From assembly GCA_964035575.1 (NCBI GenBank), contig OZ037879.1, positions 496,001-560,000 of the forward strand: a DNA stretch of 64,000 nucleotides. Direction: 5' to 3'. The stretch is from Rhynchopus sp. YZ270_cl-10. Its lineage: Eukaryota; Euglenozoa; Diplonemea; Diplonemida; Diplonemidae. The position numbers and the translations under genes were made by a program. Numbering within the stretch: the first letter of the stretch is position 1; every line of letters begins with the position of its first letter. The notes below the pieces were generated by a model. It saw only the letters and a list, made by a program, of their open reading frames with translations. It did not search any database and was not told the DNA's origin. Below are positions 1 through 11,525 of this stretch, piece after piece.

Positions 1-194
1 TACCAACGCCCGATTTTGACTTTTTTGGGACGTTTGAGCACTCACCTCTCCATATCTTCTTCTCCTGAGCTTTTTTGACAGGTAGAACGGGTCTGAACCA
101 CTTAGCAGAACTTTTTTTTTTTTTTCTTTTTTTCCCCATTTTCAAAAAGTTCTGTTGACAATCAACAGAACTTTAGTACCTAGCGGAGTGCCTG
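1..194 (-). mobile_element. hAT-like MITE, copy 2, cut by window edge
   Basis: Positions 1-194 are an almost exact reverse complement of 8264-8458. The shared right end reads CCTAGCGGAGTGCCTG and stops at 194. It includes the subterminal palindrome around GTTCTGTTGA. The other terminus lies outside the window, so the expected 8-bp duplication (candidate GTAGAAAG, 195-202) cannot be tested. Confidence 0.75.
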
Positions 195-804
195 GTAGAA
201 AGTCTGAGATAGCAATGGTAAAATATTAAAAGAAAATAGAAGTGAATAAACCTATTCTATGGTGATTAGGGTCACTCCAATTTAAAAAAAAAAAATGTCC
301 CATCCTGTTTTGCTCGTCATAATAAAAAAAACGAACACACAGGTTGAAGAGGGAGGAGACATCCATTCCGCCGAGCTGAAACGAAAAAAGAAAAGAAAAG
401 AAAAACCCCTACAACCCTCCCCTTTCCCATCGCGGAATTTAATTTTAAAAAAGGGGGTGAATAAGATGAACGTCAGCCCTCTTCGCTTCTCCACCTTAAA
501 AAACAAAAGAAAGACTATTGTACACATTGCTGAGGCCGAAACTAAAAATTTCAACCTCAATCAAAAGCTCTAATAGCCCTGCACAGTAGTTTTTTATGTC
601 TCTCTCTTTTTGAGTTGTGCGATGTTGGCCCTGAACGGACTATAGGTCACTGACCGGCCAACTACAACTGCTTTGTTGCATATAAACATGCAAAACGCGA
701 GGAAAAGGACTGGGAAGGTGCGGGAGGAGACTTTTGCCATTCTCTTTTACGGAAGGAGATTTTTTTTTTTTGTGACAGAAAAAAAAATGAAGAAAAAGAT
801 AAAA

Positions 805-846
805 GTTTATGAGATGAACCTGAGCCTATAGTTGCTGTCACCTTTT
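805..846 (-). repeat. Family A hairpin (diverged)
   Basis: It matches the plus-strand family pattern GATGAACCTRAGCC...GTCACCTT with a shortened right arm. Confidence 0.6.
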
Positions 847-1022
847 GTAAAAAACTTTTAAAATGTGACGGGCAACATCTAAAAACAGAGGGGTTGAGAT
901 ATTAAGAAATGCTCGAAGGAGAATAAACTGAAGGAAATGTCATTGTCACCTTTTTTTTTGAAAAAAAAAAGTGAAGCTTTGGTGAATGCAGACCTGAGAT
1001 GCAGGCATTTTAGATAAAAGTT

Positions 1023-1062
1023 GTTTCATATACTATCTATGCTACTGAATAGAAGGTATAAG
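1023..1062. repeat. Family F hairpin
   Basis: This copy reads GTTTCATATACTATCTATGC, then CTACTGAATAGAAGGTATAA. The family core CTATTC-TACT-GAATAG folds on itself. Other copies are at 5588-5662, 51431-51476, 52606-52668 and 62696-62752. Confidence 0.7.
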
Positions 1063-1070
1063 AGAAATTG

Positions 1071-1107
1071 AAAGATGAAATATGCCTCGCGTGCATACAC
1101 ATCTAAA
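1071..1107 (-). repeat. Family A' hairpin
   Basis: AGATGAAATATGCCTCGCGTGC...ACACATCT: the outer arms AGATG/CATCT and an inner stem flank a CCTCGCGTG loop. Confidence 0.65.
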
Positions 1108-1641
1108 AAATAAAATAAAAAATGAATATTAGGGTGACAAAGTGTGTCGCTCTTTTTAAAATTGGGCAATGAAAAGCGCGCCAAAAGAATTTTTAATTTT
1201 ATTTTTTTGGTGGGACTTTGATTAGAGTCGCCAATGGGGATGGGGGTGTGATTTTTTTTGGTGGGTTTGGGAACAAAAATTGTTTTGCTAACAATCTGCC
1301 TAAAAAGGGAGAAGTGGGGTTCCGAATACTCAAAAATAGTACCCTCAAAAAAAGAGCGCTAATACTGCTCACAGAACGGCACAAACTTCATCCCTTATGA
1401 AATGGCCGACAAAGATGAGACACATTGGACAAATTAGGAGACTCTGAGCTCACATATTTCCCCTTTCCCTCCACTTTTTCCCTATCATGTATTCGCTTTT
1501 TATCTGGAAAAAGAAAGAAATTTTCAGGGTTTCAAAGAATATCTCTATCCCCTCCAATTTTTATGACCTTGTTTTTATGGAGTACCTTAAGGTCATCATT
1601 TGAGCGGATAATTTTTTTTTTTCGAAAAAGAAAACTAAGAT

Positions 1642-1748
1642 TGGTGTTCCGGAGGGGGGCCTATTATACTAGTTATATAGTAATCAGTATATTGGCATGT
1701 CTTTGACATGTCGTTGACATGTCCTTGACAGGTGTTTCCGGAACACCA
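1642..1748. mobile_element. TGGYG-type MITE, copy 1
   Basis: The terminal inverted repeats are TGGTGTTCCGGA and TCCGGAACACCA. The flanks are 5-bp direct repeats AAGAT (1637-1641 and 1749-1753). The interior carries tandem TTGACATGTC-like units. Copies at 9556-9624 and 51104-51246 have the same ends and their own 5-bp TSDs. The element is non-autonomous, with no coding capacity. Confidence 0.85.
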
Positions 1749-1913
1749 AAGATTCAATCTTTTTCAGGTAAAGTCTGATAAATTCTAGGGTGGAGTTGAA
1801 AAAAAAAGGGGGAAACTAAATTTCATATACTTTCCCTTCGAAAAGAAATCACACAAAAAAAAAAGGTTCAAACACGATACATCCTGTAGAAAGGGAGGGG
1901 GGAAAAGAAGAAA

Positions 1914-1952
1914 CATTTAGATGAACCTAAGCATCTCGTGTTTAGTCACCTA
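1914..1952 (-). repeat. Family A hairpin
   Basis: AGATGAACCTAAGC / loop ATCTCGTG / TTTAGTCACCT. Near-consensus copy. Confidence 0.75.
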
Positions 1953-2213
1953 AAAGAAAAAAAAGAATTGGTTGATAAGACGAAAAACCTACAATCCACG
2001 CCGCGCTGTATTAAGGTCACCTTTTGATCTTCTCACAAGAAGAACAAAAATATTTCTGTACTGTAGGGGGGCATTCCTGGCATAGTTAAAGTGTCACTGA
2101 ATTTTTAACTTTATCAATAACGTTGCAAAACAGCTCTCTTAGTCTCTTAGATGCTGTAAACAAAAGAACGTTCGATGAAAGGGATATAATGGTGATATTT
2201 TTCTTTTTTTTGT

Positions 2214-2322
2214 AGTTTCGACAACCACCTGTCCGAGGACGGGTTCTGTACAACAAAGTTTTTTTTTTTTTGAAATCTTGGTTGTATTAGTGTAGCCACC
2301 CTAGAGTGTGCTCCACTATAAT
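2214..2322. repeat. Family J plus family E hairpins
   Basis: TGTCCGAGGACGGGTTCTGT (family J) is followed by a T-run and the family E unit with TTGTATTAGTGTAGCCACC...GCTCCAC. The same J-plus-T-run-plus-E order recurs at 4825-4935 and 52706-52850. Confidence 0.65.
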
Positions 2323-2562
2323 ATTTTTTTTTGTTCTCGATATTTTCTTGCGTTGAACTCATTTTTTTTTTTTTTGGGGGTATGGGTTTTTTGTATGAAG
2401 CTTTTTTTGTTGTTGTATTATTCTTGCTCTTTTGGGTGATAATATTATTATAGGGCCTACATGAGATAAGAGAAAAGAAAACAAAAGGCGAAAGGTTTGA
2501 AGATGAGTGAACCTTGCGGACACCCATCTTTAAAAGAGAGAGAGAAAAAAAGAAAAAATTTT

Positions 2563-2613
2563 AATGCAGACACTTCCGACATGACCCTCGGACCAGCCCT
2601 GAATGAAAGCACT
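2563..2613 (-). repeat. Family H hairpin (diverged)
   Basis: AATGCAGACACTTCCGACAT...GAATGAAAGCACT, related to the better copies at 3443-3500, 39122-39183 and 54325-54390. Confidence 0.5.
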
Positions 2614-2711
2614 AAAAAAAAAAGAGAAAAAATCTGCCTCAAAATACAAAAAGCCCTCTCCATGAACAGTTGTATCTAAAGAAACATTTTTTGAAACATT
2701 TTTTTTTTTTT

Positions 2712-2751
2712 CTCAGATGAAGCCTAACGTCTCTTGTTGTGCTTCACCTTT
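2712..2751 (-). repeat. Family A hairpin (variant stem)
   Basis: CAGATGAAGCCTAACGTCTC then TTGTTGTGCTTCACCTT. The outer arms are kept while the stem has changed. Confidence 0.55.
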
Positions 2752-3123
2752 CAATTGGAAGGTGAATTAAGACCTACTGTGCAACACAGCGTTAGCTTTG
2801 AAGCAGGAGAAGAGGGTCTGTTTTTTTTTTTTTTTCCACTGTAACCTACCGACATAGGCACGCTGACTATAAAAAAAATTAAAAAAAATAGGAAAAAAAA
2901 GGGAGAAGGGGATGGGAAAAGGAGAAAAAAAAAAGGGGTGTAGATACACGCTTGCATGCATCTACACCTTTTTTTTTTCTCGACCCCTTCTGAATCCCTC
3001 GAAGAGCAACATATCCACGACAATAAGATATATAATAAACGGTGTGATCACCAAAAACGGATTCTCCGTGGTTCCCCCCGTGGGTTGTCCGTACCCTCTG
3101 AATCACACCAATAAAGAAAGAAA

Positions 3124-3170
3124 AGTTTTATAGGTGATCTTAAGCTTGTGCTTAGTCACCTTGATCACAA
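3124..3170 (-). repeat. Family A hairpin
   Basis: GGTGATCTTAAGCTTGTGCTTAGTCACC followed by TTGATCACAA, the usual plus-strand trailing motif. Confidence 0.75.
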
Positions 3171-3198
3171 AAAATTGATCAAAGAAAAAAAGAAATTT

Positions 3199-3240
3199 TT
3201 GCAGATGAATGTGCCTTCTCGTGCACATTATCGTGACATA
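3199..3240 (-). repeat. Family A' hairpin
   Basis: AGATGAATGTGCCTTCTCGTGCACA: stem TGTGC/GCACA around a CTTCTCGT loop. Confidence 0.75.
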
Positions 3241-3265
3241 CGTCTTTAAAGAAGAATAATTAACA

Positions 3266-3313
3266 AAGATGAACCTAAGCCTCTCTGTGCTTAGTCACCT
3301 TTTGATCACAATA
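3266..3313 (-). repeat. Family A hairpin, consensus copy
   Basis: AAGATGAACCTAAGC, loop CTCTCTGT, GCTTAGTCACCTTTTGATCACAA. It is one of the copies closest to consensus; compare 63417-63473. Confidence 0.85.
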
Positions 3314-3442
3314 ATAAAATAAAATAAAAGACATAAAGAAATCGCTTCATATACATAAAAAAAACAGACCCAATTCGATGCAAGCATACCACCTAATTTC
3401 GAGCAGGTGCTGTGGTGTTTTATTGCCAAAATAAAAAAGATA

Positions 3443-3500
3443 TTAATGCAGGCACCGACTGACCCACGATACGATACCAGCCATCCGGATGAAAGCACTA
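3443..3500 (-). repeat. Family H hairpin
   Basis: It starts TTAATGCAGGCACC and ends CAGCCATCCGGATGAAAGCAC, with the palindrome CATCCGGATG near the end. Confidence 0.75.
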
Positions 3501-4742
3501 AAAAAAGAAAAAAAATGGCATGATTTTTTTTCTTCAAAAAGGTATGCAAAATACTACAAAAAAAAATCCCGTCCCATATTACTGGGAGGGGGAGGGGAAG
3601 GGGGTTTAAATACATTATTCCGAGTAGTGTTGTCGGTAAAACGCATGGATGAATGGGAAGTCCCAGAAAAAGAAAAAAAAAGAGAGCGGATGGGGGATTT
3701 GAGAATTTTGGAAATTAGGGAAGGTTAGCAATGATTTGGGAAATGAAAAAAATATTTTAAAAAATGGTAAACAAGGCCAGCTCAGCGAAGTAAAAAAGGG
3801 AGAAAAAAAAAAAAACAAGCCCGTATTTTTAAAAAAAAAATCTGTTGGCTTCAGTGTAGCTGTGTCAGGCAATCTTCACCAGGGAAGCCCTTTTGTTGGA
3901 TAAAAACAGCAAAAATTCTGGATTCATGTTCTCGTTTTTTCCCCCCTTTTTTCGAGCTCTGCTTTCCCTCTTTGCGGAGCAAAATAATGGTACCGCAAGC
4001 GGGAAAAAATCCAGAATTTCATGTTCTCGGTCCAACTTAGGAACAACCCTGGTCTTCACTTCTTTTTTTTCTTTTTTTTGTTCTGGTTGGGTGTTGGCCG
4101 AAGCCTTCTTACTACGGAAGGATATACACACAAATTCGTCCCCTTTTCTATTCTCACATTGAATGAAGACTTCAAAAGGGTCGAGAGAGACTTAAAAGGA
4201 TCTTATACCATTGTCGGGAGGAAAAAAAAAACAAAGACAAAACGAAAACGTTGGTAAAATGAACCTAACAGTCTCACGATGATTAAATACCTAAATATCA
4301 CCCCCTCTCCTCTTATCTCTATAAAAGAGCAACTCGAAGGTGCGTTTTTATTAAGATACACAACGGCACTTTTCTTTTTTCATTTTTTTTTTTTTTTTTT
4401 GAAAAAACGATTACCTAACGAGTAGGCGGGGTTGAACGTTATTAGCACTGTATGTCTACAACGCTTTCCTTATCTGCATACCGCGGGTTTTCTTGTTGGC
4501 CTACGTGTCGTCGTGTGAATCATAGGTAAATAACAAAAAAAGAACAAAAAAAAAAAAATCTGAGAAATATGAAACATTGTGTCACATCATGGCATAAGGA
4601 GTCGCAACACAATCTACTGACAAGAGTGTGCTTAGAAACGCCTCAGACTTTGCAGACAAAAAATAAAATAAAAAAGATGCACACATAAAAGGGTACTCTC
4701 ATGGTGCAGCTTCGAGATCAAAGGAAAACAAGAGAACACTCT

Positions 4743-4935
4743 GTTTTTTTTTTTTTTTTTTGAAAACTAGGTTGTATTAGTGTAGACACCCGAGGATGAA
4801 CTCCACTATAATTTTTTTGAAGTATTGACAGTCATGTCCGAGGACGGGTTCTGTACAAACAAAGTCGCCCGAAGTCGACTGAAAACTTGGTTGGTATTTA
4901 ATGTAGCCATCCGAGGATGAGCTACTAATTATTTT
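4743..4935. repeat. Cluster: family E, family J, family E
   Basis: Two family E units (about 4765-4811 and 4887-4925, each with a TGTAG...ACC/ATCC...GAGGATGA pattern) flank a family J unit with TGTCCGAGGACGGGTTCTGT at 4836-4860. T-runs lie before the first E unit and after the second. Confidence 0.65.
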
Positions 4936-5130
4936 TTTTTTTTGGTCCCTTCTTCTGTTTTCTTCTTCTCGAACGAGACAGTCCGGCAAGGGAAAATTTT
5001 TGAAAAAAAAATAATAAAAATGGATGATTTCATTGGGATGTAGGTGAGTAGACGGGGGTTTGGAGGAAGGGGTTGATTACAGTAGGAAAGTTGCCAAAAA
5101 AAAATTTAAAAAAAAAAAAAAATGAAAAAA

Positions 5131-5176
5131 GTTTAGAAGATGAACTGAAGCCTCGAATATGCTCCAGCTCATCTAG
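5131..5176 (-). repeat. Family A hairpin (variant stem)
   Basis: AGAAGATGAACTGAAGCCTC...GCTCCAGCTCATCT: the outer arms GATGA/TCATC pair. Confidence 0.6.
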
Positions 5177-5559
5177 AGACCGAGAGGGGGGGAAGGGGGT
5201 AGTTCAATCTGACCTCCCCCCCCAAAAAAGAAAGGGAAAGAGAAAAAAATAAAATTTTTCAAAAATAGGGATGAAGAGCGAAAATTGATGGGGCAAGGGA
5301 GGAGATGGGGGGGCAAGAGGGGTGTTGTCCCTTCTCTTGAAATATTCGGGTCCTGTTTTTTTTTTTTTTTTTTTTTTTTGATAATTTGTTGGAGTAATGA
5401 AGCTGCTATATAGACAGTCTGCATCTATCCATTTTGTTTTTGTATTTCTTTTATTCAGCTAGCACACACTTCAAAAGGGGATTTTTTATTTTTTTTGAGG
5501 ATAGATTAACTCCAACAAAGAAAACAAAGTAAAGAGAAAAATATGAAGAAAAAGAAAGG

Positions 5560-5595
5560 GATGAACTGTACCCTCGCTGTGCACAGTTCAACAAT
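5560..5595 (-). repeat. Family A' hairpin with long stem
   Basis: GATGAACTGTACCCTCGCTG then TGCACAGTTC: the stem GAACTGT/ACAGTTC is perfect and the loop keeps CCTCG. Confidence 0.75.
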
Positions 5596-5662
5596 TGTTT
5601 CATATACTAACTATTCTACTGAATAGAAGGTATAATAGGGTACACTAAATGTACCCAAACTA
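5588..5662. repeat. Family F hairpin
   Basis: CATATACTAACTATTCTACT then GAATAGAAGGTATAATAGGG, followed by TACACTAAATGTACCC, which is itself an inverted repeat. Confidence 0.75.
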
Positions 5663-5875
5663 ACAGTTCAACAAAAAAAAAAAATGGGAAAATGTTTAAG
5701 ATGATCTCCCAACTTCTAATTCTAGATTAATATGTATCCAAGCAATCCCCATAGCTTAGACAAAACCAGCCTCTAAAATGGTGCAAGAACGTGCTCAGAT
5801 AATATGAAAATAATAACATGGTTTAATGCGAAGAAGATAGTAGGGTTTTGTTTTGTGTGTTTTTTGCTTTTTGTT

Positions 5876-5940
5876 TTTTTTTTTTTTTGGAAAGTTTGGA
5901 TTGTATTAGTGCAGACACCCCGAGGATGCTCCACCACTTT
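5876..5940. repeat. Family E hairpin
   Basis: A T-run is followed by GGATTGTATTAGTGCAGACA and CCCCGAGGATGCTCCAC. Confidence 0.6.
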
Positions 5941-7439
5941 TATTTTCCTTCTGGAGTATGAAAAAAAACGAAGAAAAAAAAAAGAAGAAAAAAAAAACGA
6001 AAAGAAAAAAGTTTGGTCAGATGATACCAAATCTCTCTGTGCTTACCTTGTATTTGAGAGGGGAGGGGAAGAAAAATGGGGGATAAAAAGGAAGAAAAAA
6101 AGAGGGAAAAAAAAAAAAAAGCGAGCCCTTGTTGTTGCAATGACACCACAGCGTCGCTAAATAGACAAGCATCTTTCTGATACTGTGTCTAAAAAAAAAG
6201 GGGGGAAGGGAAGATTTTTTTTTGTTGATTTTCCACACAACAGAGAGAGAGCATACTTTTGCAAGGATTCAAAACAACAGGGAGTTTTTTATGAAGTTTT
6301 TTGTTTGGGGTGGGGAAGAAGACCTAACAGATGCACATGCAGAATGAAGAAGAAATAAATAAAATGGCAAAAAAATAAAAAAAAATAAACGAACAGAGCT
6401 GCACCACGATCTCTTTCAAATGAAAATACGACCTCCTTGTAGGGAACTGTTCCCGGTACCCTGAAGAAGGCAAAATAAAGAGACACGTGGAGGATGATAT
6501 ATTAAGGAAGAGAGGGAGAGAGAGACGGTTAAACGTCGTATTTTTTTTTTTCCTTCTGAGTGGTGTTGCGGAGCACGGTTGAGTGAGTGAACAACGTGAC
6601 ACTTTCCGCTCACAAAGTAGTGTGCGTATAAAAAAGAAAAAAAAATTCTTTTTTTTTTTTTTGGTAAAGGTCTTCCCTAAGCCTCTCTGTGCTTGAGCGA
6701 ACCTAAAAAAAAAATTTATTTATTGCAAGGCATTTCGAACCATATTGTTCAAGAAAGGGAGGGAAAGGGGGGGAAAACGCTTTATCGGGCGTTTAAACTG
6801 TTCTCAAGAAGAATTGTTTTGGTGTTTTGGTGTTTTGTTTTAATTTTTTTTGCAATCAGACCAAAAAAAAATTAGGTAAAAAAAAATACCCAATATGGCT
6901 TCCTGCAAATATATCTTTTTCTGAAATATCACTGTAAAAAAAAAAGAGAGCAATGTTTTCACATTTTATAAAAGGGGTATAGAGTATGCATGATTTTTAA
7001 GTGTCTGCAGTCGAAATAAAACCACATTCCCTCAAACATGAAATGCATCCCACGAGGGTGAACACATTGTCAGGAAGAGCGTTTGAAGACGAGCGTTTGA
7101 GTCTTTATATTATAAACACTTTTATAATTCATAAAATAAAAAAAAAAATACGCTAGTCAATGGTTAATCTCTGTGCAGACATAAGACTATTATTTTTTCA
7201 AAAGAAAACAGAAAAGTGTTGATTGCTCAGCAAATTCTCCACTTTTTTTTTTCATTTTTTTTTTTCTTTGCCTCATATAGGGTAAATCTGTTGGAACGTA
7301 ACTGCTGGAGGAAAAAGAGAGATCTCATATTCCTACAATAGCAACATAAAAAGGTCCAAAAAAAATCATTTTTACTTCGTATGTTAGACTATCAGAAAAA
7401 AAAGCATAGGGTCTAAACTATTCAAAAAAGAAAAGAAAA

Positions 7440-7486
7440 GTTTATAAGATGAACCTAAGCCATTGCTTGGTTCGTCTCGATCACAC
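7440..7486 (-). repeat. Family A hairpin
   Basis: GTTTATAAGATGAACCTAAG then CCATTGCTTGGTTCGTCT and CGATCACAC. The right arm is altered, but the leader GTTTATAAGATGAACC is consensus. Confidence 0.7.
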
Positions 7487-8263
7487 AAAAAAAAAAAAAA
7501 AAAAAATGCCACCCTTAACAGGCTTACAGACCCGCCACACCTTCGGAGTGTGTCCAGAGGTGAGTATATTAGAAATCCTCCAGTCTGACATTTTATTTAA
7601 CTCTATCGTTGCAACTCACACCCTCCTCGAGAATAAAAAATATTGTTGTGAGCCCTGCTAAAATCAGAGAAGGCGTGAGATGGTGAAAGGGAGAAAGGAA
7701 TGATGTTCGTACATTTTTTTTTGAAAAATTGACAGCATCAGGGCATAAGATAAGGCTTTTTTCCTCGCCGTTGGGAAATCCTGGTTTTATTGTTAAATGT
7801 TTACGATTAGCTACAGTGTAGGCGGGTTTTTAGTGCATCCACAAACTGAGGAATTTTTTTGCATAGTTGGTAATCCTCTGGTCTCCAGTTGTCCAAAAGT
7901 CACACTTAGCGGGCCAGACTGTCCTTATCCCTGGGTCTGAAGAGTGATCTGACTCTTCCATAAGAAATACCCCCAAAAAATCCATTTGACGAAGGAATTT
8001 TGCACTTTTTGACCACCACAAGATTAACACTAAAACCCTACTGCCTCTGACCACTTTTTTCAAACAACCAGAAAACCCAGACTCTATCTTATACCCTGTA
8101 CGTGTAGATACCACCTGTGTGAAAACTCCACACATTTTTTTTTGTTGTCGATTAGGGATGGGGGTCGGAATAATTTATTGCGTCAACTCTCGAGAGAGAG
8201 AACAAAGAAAGAAAGCACTTATGGGGGTAATCCCTGCTGCTTCTTCTTTTGGGGCTATCAGAA

Positions 8264-8561
8264 CAGGCACTCCGCTAGGTACTAAAGTTCTGTTGATTGT
8301 CAACAGAACTTTTTGAAAATGGGGAAAAAAAGAAAAAAAAAAAAAGTTCTGCTAAGTGGTTCAGACCCGTTCTACCTGTCAAAAAAGCTCAGGAGAAGAA
8401 GATATGGAGAGGTGAGTGCTCAAACGTCCCAAAAAAGTCAAAATCGGGCGTTGGTAAAAAAAAAAGTTGCGTACCGTGCGCCTGCGGCGCAAGCATGTAC
8501 CCCACCAACGTGGACCATCAACAGAATATTTTCAAAATCGGAAATCCTAGCGGAGAGCCTG
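8264..8561. mobile_element. hAT-like MITE, copy 1 (298 bp)
   Basis: The termini are imperfect inverted repeats: CAGGCACTCCGCTAGG on the left and CCTAGCGGAGAGCCTG on the right. The element is flanked by an exact 8-bp duplication, TATCAGAA (8256-8263 and 8562-8569). Ends of the form CAGG and 8-bp TSDs are typical of the hAT superfamily. There is no transposase, so the copy depends on an element elsewhere. The first ~195 bases recur inverted at 1-194. Confidence 0.9.
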
Positions 8562-8569
8562 TATCAGAA

Positions 8570-9555
8570 TAGAAAAAAAAAAAAAAAAGTTAAACTGCGT
8601 AAGGGAGGATGTTGGGTGCTTTGTCAGTAGGGACAGTCGTTGTACAGAGAACAAAGAAATTACAATGCGCGAAGACAGCTTCCTGCGCTCATTACTCGAC
8701 TGGGAACGTCTTCTTAGGCTTTTGTGTAATTGTTTTTTTTTTTTTTTTTCTGAAGGATCGACAAAATAGCCCCTGCATCTGACAAAAAGATGTTTGTTTT
8801 TTTTGAAAACTTGGTTGTATTAGTGTAGCCACCCTAGAGTGTGCTCCACAAAGGATTGCTTTTTTTTTCTGCGTTTGTCGTGAATAAAATTGTTGAAAAA
8901 TAGTAGGTCAAAGTTACATCGCGTAACTGCCCCACGTTCATGCAATTTTATATTTATTGAGTATCAGTTGGTTTAGTAGCTTACCCCATTACAGACAGTT
9001 GGTTGACTTTTGAAAAACCTTTTTTTCCTATTTCATTTGTATCACCCACAGAGAACCTGGAGGAAGTGATTCCCCCTAAATTCCATTTTATTTTTGCGTC
9101 TTTTTTGACACAAAAAAGAAAATATGAAAATAGGCCAAAAAAGAAAAAGAGAAAAAAGAGGGGCTTTGATAAAAAGTGTTGAAATTGTACTCATTTTTGA
9201 TTTTTTTCTTTCTCCCTTTCTTTGAAAAAGAATTTCATGTTATTAGCGTAGCTATCTATCCCGAAGACACTGCGTAGAAATTTTTTTTTTGTAGCAAAGA
9301 AATGAAGGGTTGTAAATTTGAAATGATGTATTTTTGAAGATTTCTTGGAAATGGCTGTTTTTTGTTTTTTTTTGAAAAACAAAAAACAGAGCGGAGAGAG
9401 GAAAAAATACAAAAATAAATGAAACAATTTAGCAAAGAATAGACCTAGGTTACGTAAACACAGCTGTCAGCTCTTTTGTTTTTCAAATAATTTGTTTCAT
9501 ATACTTTCAAATCAAAGAAGAGAAAGAATGAGGACGTTACACACTGATACATCCA
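8570..9555. other. Gene-free A/T-rich stretch
   Basis: No supportable gene. It holds a family E unit at 8792-8853 and a diverged one at 9225-9282, plus homopolymers. Confidence 0.55.
8792..8853. repeat. Family E hairpin
   Basis: After a T-run: ACTTGGTTGTATTAGTGTAG, CCACCCTAGAGTGTGCTCCAC. It matches the unit at 2275-2322 essentially base for base over the core. Confidence 0.75.
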
Positions 9556-9624
9556 TGGCGTTCCGAAAGGGGGACTAAATTGACATGTCCTTGACAGGTC
9601 GATGATAGTTGTTCCGTAGCACCA
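9556..9624. mobile_element. TGGYG-type MITE, copy 2
   Basis: A short, degraded family member: left end TGGCGTTCCG, right end TTGTTCCGTAGCACCA, internal TTGACATGTCCTTGACAGGT unit. It is flanked by 5-bp direct repeats ATCCA (9551-9555 and 9625-9629). Confidence 0.8.
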
Positions 9625-9780
9625 ATCCAATATTTTTTTTTTTTAAATTTGTTACAAAAAATGTCAAACGAAAAGAGAGAAAAAACAATTGCCGTGCGCA
9701 AATACAAAAAAAAAATTAAAACTAACTCTCAGGTAATGGTAATGGTGTGAGAATAGTGGTAGGATTTAAAAAGTAAAGAG

Positions 9781-9833
9781 AGGTTGAAAGTGCAAACGCC
9801 TCACCGTTCATCGGCGGACGCGGGGGGGCACTT
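9781..9833 (-). repeat. Family I hairpin (LINE-tail-like)
   Basis: GGTTGAAAGTGCAAACGCCT then CACCGTTCATCGGCGGACGC, ending GGGGGCAC. It resembles the LINE 3' terminus (15765-15805) but has an extra small CACCG/CGG(C)G stem. Confidence 0.7.
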
Positions 9834-10015
9834 GAAATAAACAAAATTATAGCGTTTTCTCGTTTTGTTGTTGTATGCTTTGCGCCATGGCTTTGAATGG
9901 CATTTGAAATATGTGGTGAATTTTTGTGGTGCGTGAAAAAAAAAATATCCCCGAGAAGCTAGCAACGTGTGCACGCACCTTTTGTTTTCTATTTCCTTCT
10001 TTTTTGTGTTTTTGT

Positions 10016-10047
<32 letters not shown>

Positions 10048-10657
10048 TCAAAAAGCTTTGGTATCAATAAAAAAGGGTGAAGCTGACAACATACAAACAT
10101 CTCTAAAATGAATGCATGAAGAAGAAAAACAAAATGAAACAGGTTCGCGGAAATACACGGTGAAGTAAAAATGACTTTGACTTCTGGTTTTACTTCTAAT
10201 TTCACCGTCAGCTTACAACAGTGAAACCAGCACTAAAACCACAAAAATAAATCATTTACTCCAACGTTGTGCGGGGATTTGGGGAGAGGGGTCCATGAAA
10301 TTTGAGCATAATAATATATAGTTTAGTTGTAGCAATTGTATCGAACCCTGTACGCGAGCGAGGGTTGTTTTGCGAATTGCTTTTATTTTGGGATGCCTAA
10401 GGAAACTTCCTAACCTCACCTTCCTGTGTGCATCTGTTCGCATGGAAACATCATCGTTCTCTCAAAATAGTTTTGTTTTACCTCCCCTTTTTTAATATTG
10501 GCTGCGACAGCGCAGACATAATGAACTGTCGGCAATCTGTTGTTTTAGTTTTTTTTTTTCTTTTTTTCTCTGACATTTTCCAGTCATCACCTAACACACT
10601 CTCTTACCCTTTTAAAAAAGAAAAATTCTAGAATAATAATAGAATAATAAAGATCAG

Positions 10658-10704
10658 TTTTGTAAGATATACCTAAGCCGCATTGCTCAGTCACCTTATC
10701 ACAA
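10658..10704 (-). repeat. Family A hairpin
   Basis: TTGTAAGATATACCTAAGCC, GCATTGCTCAGTCACCTTATCACAA. Confidence 0.75.
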
Positions 10705-11483
10705 AAAAATTATCCGTCGTGATGTTTTTTTTTTTATTCTTTTCTTTGCATCAAAAAGCGGTTCAAAAAGGCTCCCTTTTTTTCTACAGTGTGGCACGCA
10801 AAAACAAAAGTCTGATTTATGTAGTTCTTATGTAGTATCAAAAGTACATGAAAAGCTGGACAACGTGCCACACCACTCTTCTTTTTGCCTCCTTCACCTT
10901 CTGAATAACGCAATGCATTTTATTTTTTTTTTGAATTACTGGGAAAGTAGCAAAATATTATCGATTGTTGTTTTTTTTTTCTCACCTCCACTCTCTTGGG
11001 CATGCGGTTCATTGAGAGCGGTGGGAGAGGAGAAGGGGAAAAGGGGAAAAGGGGAAAAGAATCTATTCGATCCTTGTGGGAGGTCAGAACTTATTTTTTG
11101 TCTTTCTTTTTGTGGTCTTCGGGAGAAGGGGGCTAAAGAATAGTTAAATAAAAAAAATTTAACAATTCAAAAGGGCAAAGGAGCGAAGATAGGGAAGAAA
11201 TATAAAAGAAGGGGGAAAATATGGGGGGAAATATGTGAATCTGCCTCAGGCAAAAAAATATCAAAAAAAAGGGGGGGAGAAACGGGGAGAGAAAGAGAGA
11301 AAAAAAAAATAGTGAATTTGTTCTTCAACGGGGGACACATTTTTCACTCCAATCTACAGGTTACTCATACACTACAATTTCTGTTGACGCCTTTTTTTTC
11401 TATCCAGACACCTTTTCTTTTGTTGTTTATTTTTTACTTTATTTTCTTGCATAAATGAGATGCAGTTTTTAAAAGAAAAATTT

Positions 11484-11525
11484 TTATAAGATGAACCTTA
11501 AGCCTCTCATTGCTTAGCTATCCTA
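11484..11525 (-). repeat. Family A hairpin
   Basis: TATAAGATGAACCTTAAGCC, loop TCTCAT, TGCTTAGCTATCCT. Confidence 0.75.

Larger units (their letters stand above)
203..1641. other. Gene-free A/T-rich stretch
   Basis: I see no supportable gene. The stretch holds A and T homopolymers and dispersed hairpins (family A at 805-846, family F at 1023-1062, family A' at 1071-1107). The short open frames run through homopolymers and show no coding-like composition. Confidence 0.6.
1749..8255. other. Gene-free A/T-rich stretch packed with hairpin repeats
   Basis: About 6.5 kb without a supportable gene. The content is homopolymer runs and at least fifteen dispersed hairpins. A 101-codon minus-strand frame at 7830-8135 has more balanced composition than its surroundings, but I do not recognise it. 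Its start lies in a family-E-like hairpin. Confidence 0.55.

Noticed and set aside
5804-6160. A 118-codon small gene
   Set aside because: The frame is mostly lysine and phenylalanine from homopolymer runs; no conserved segment.
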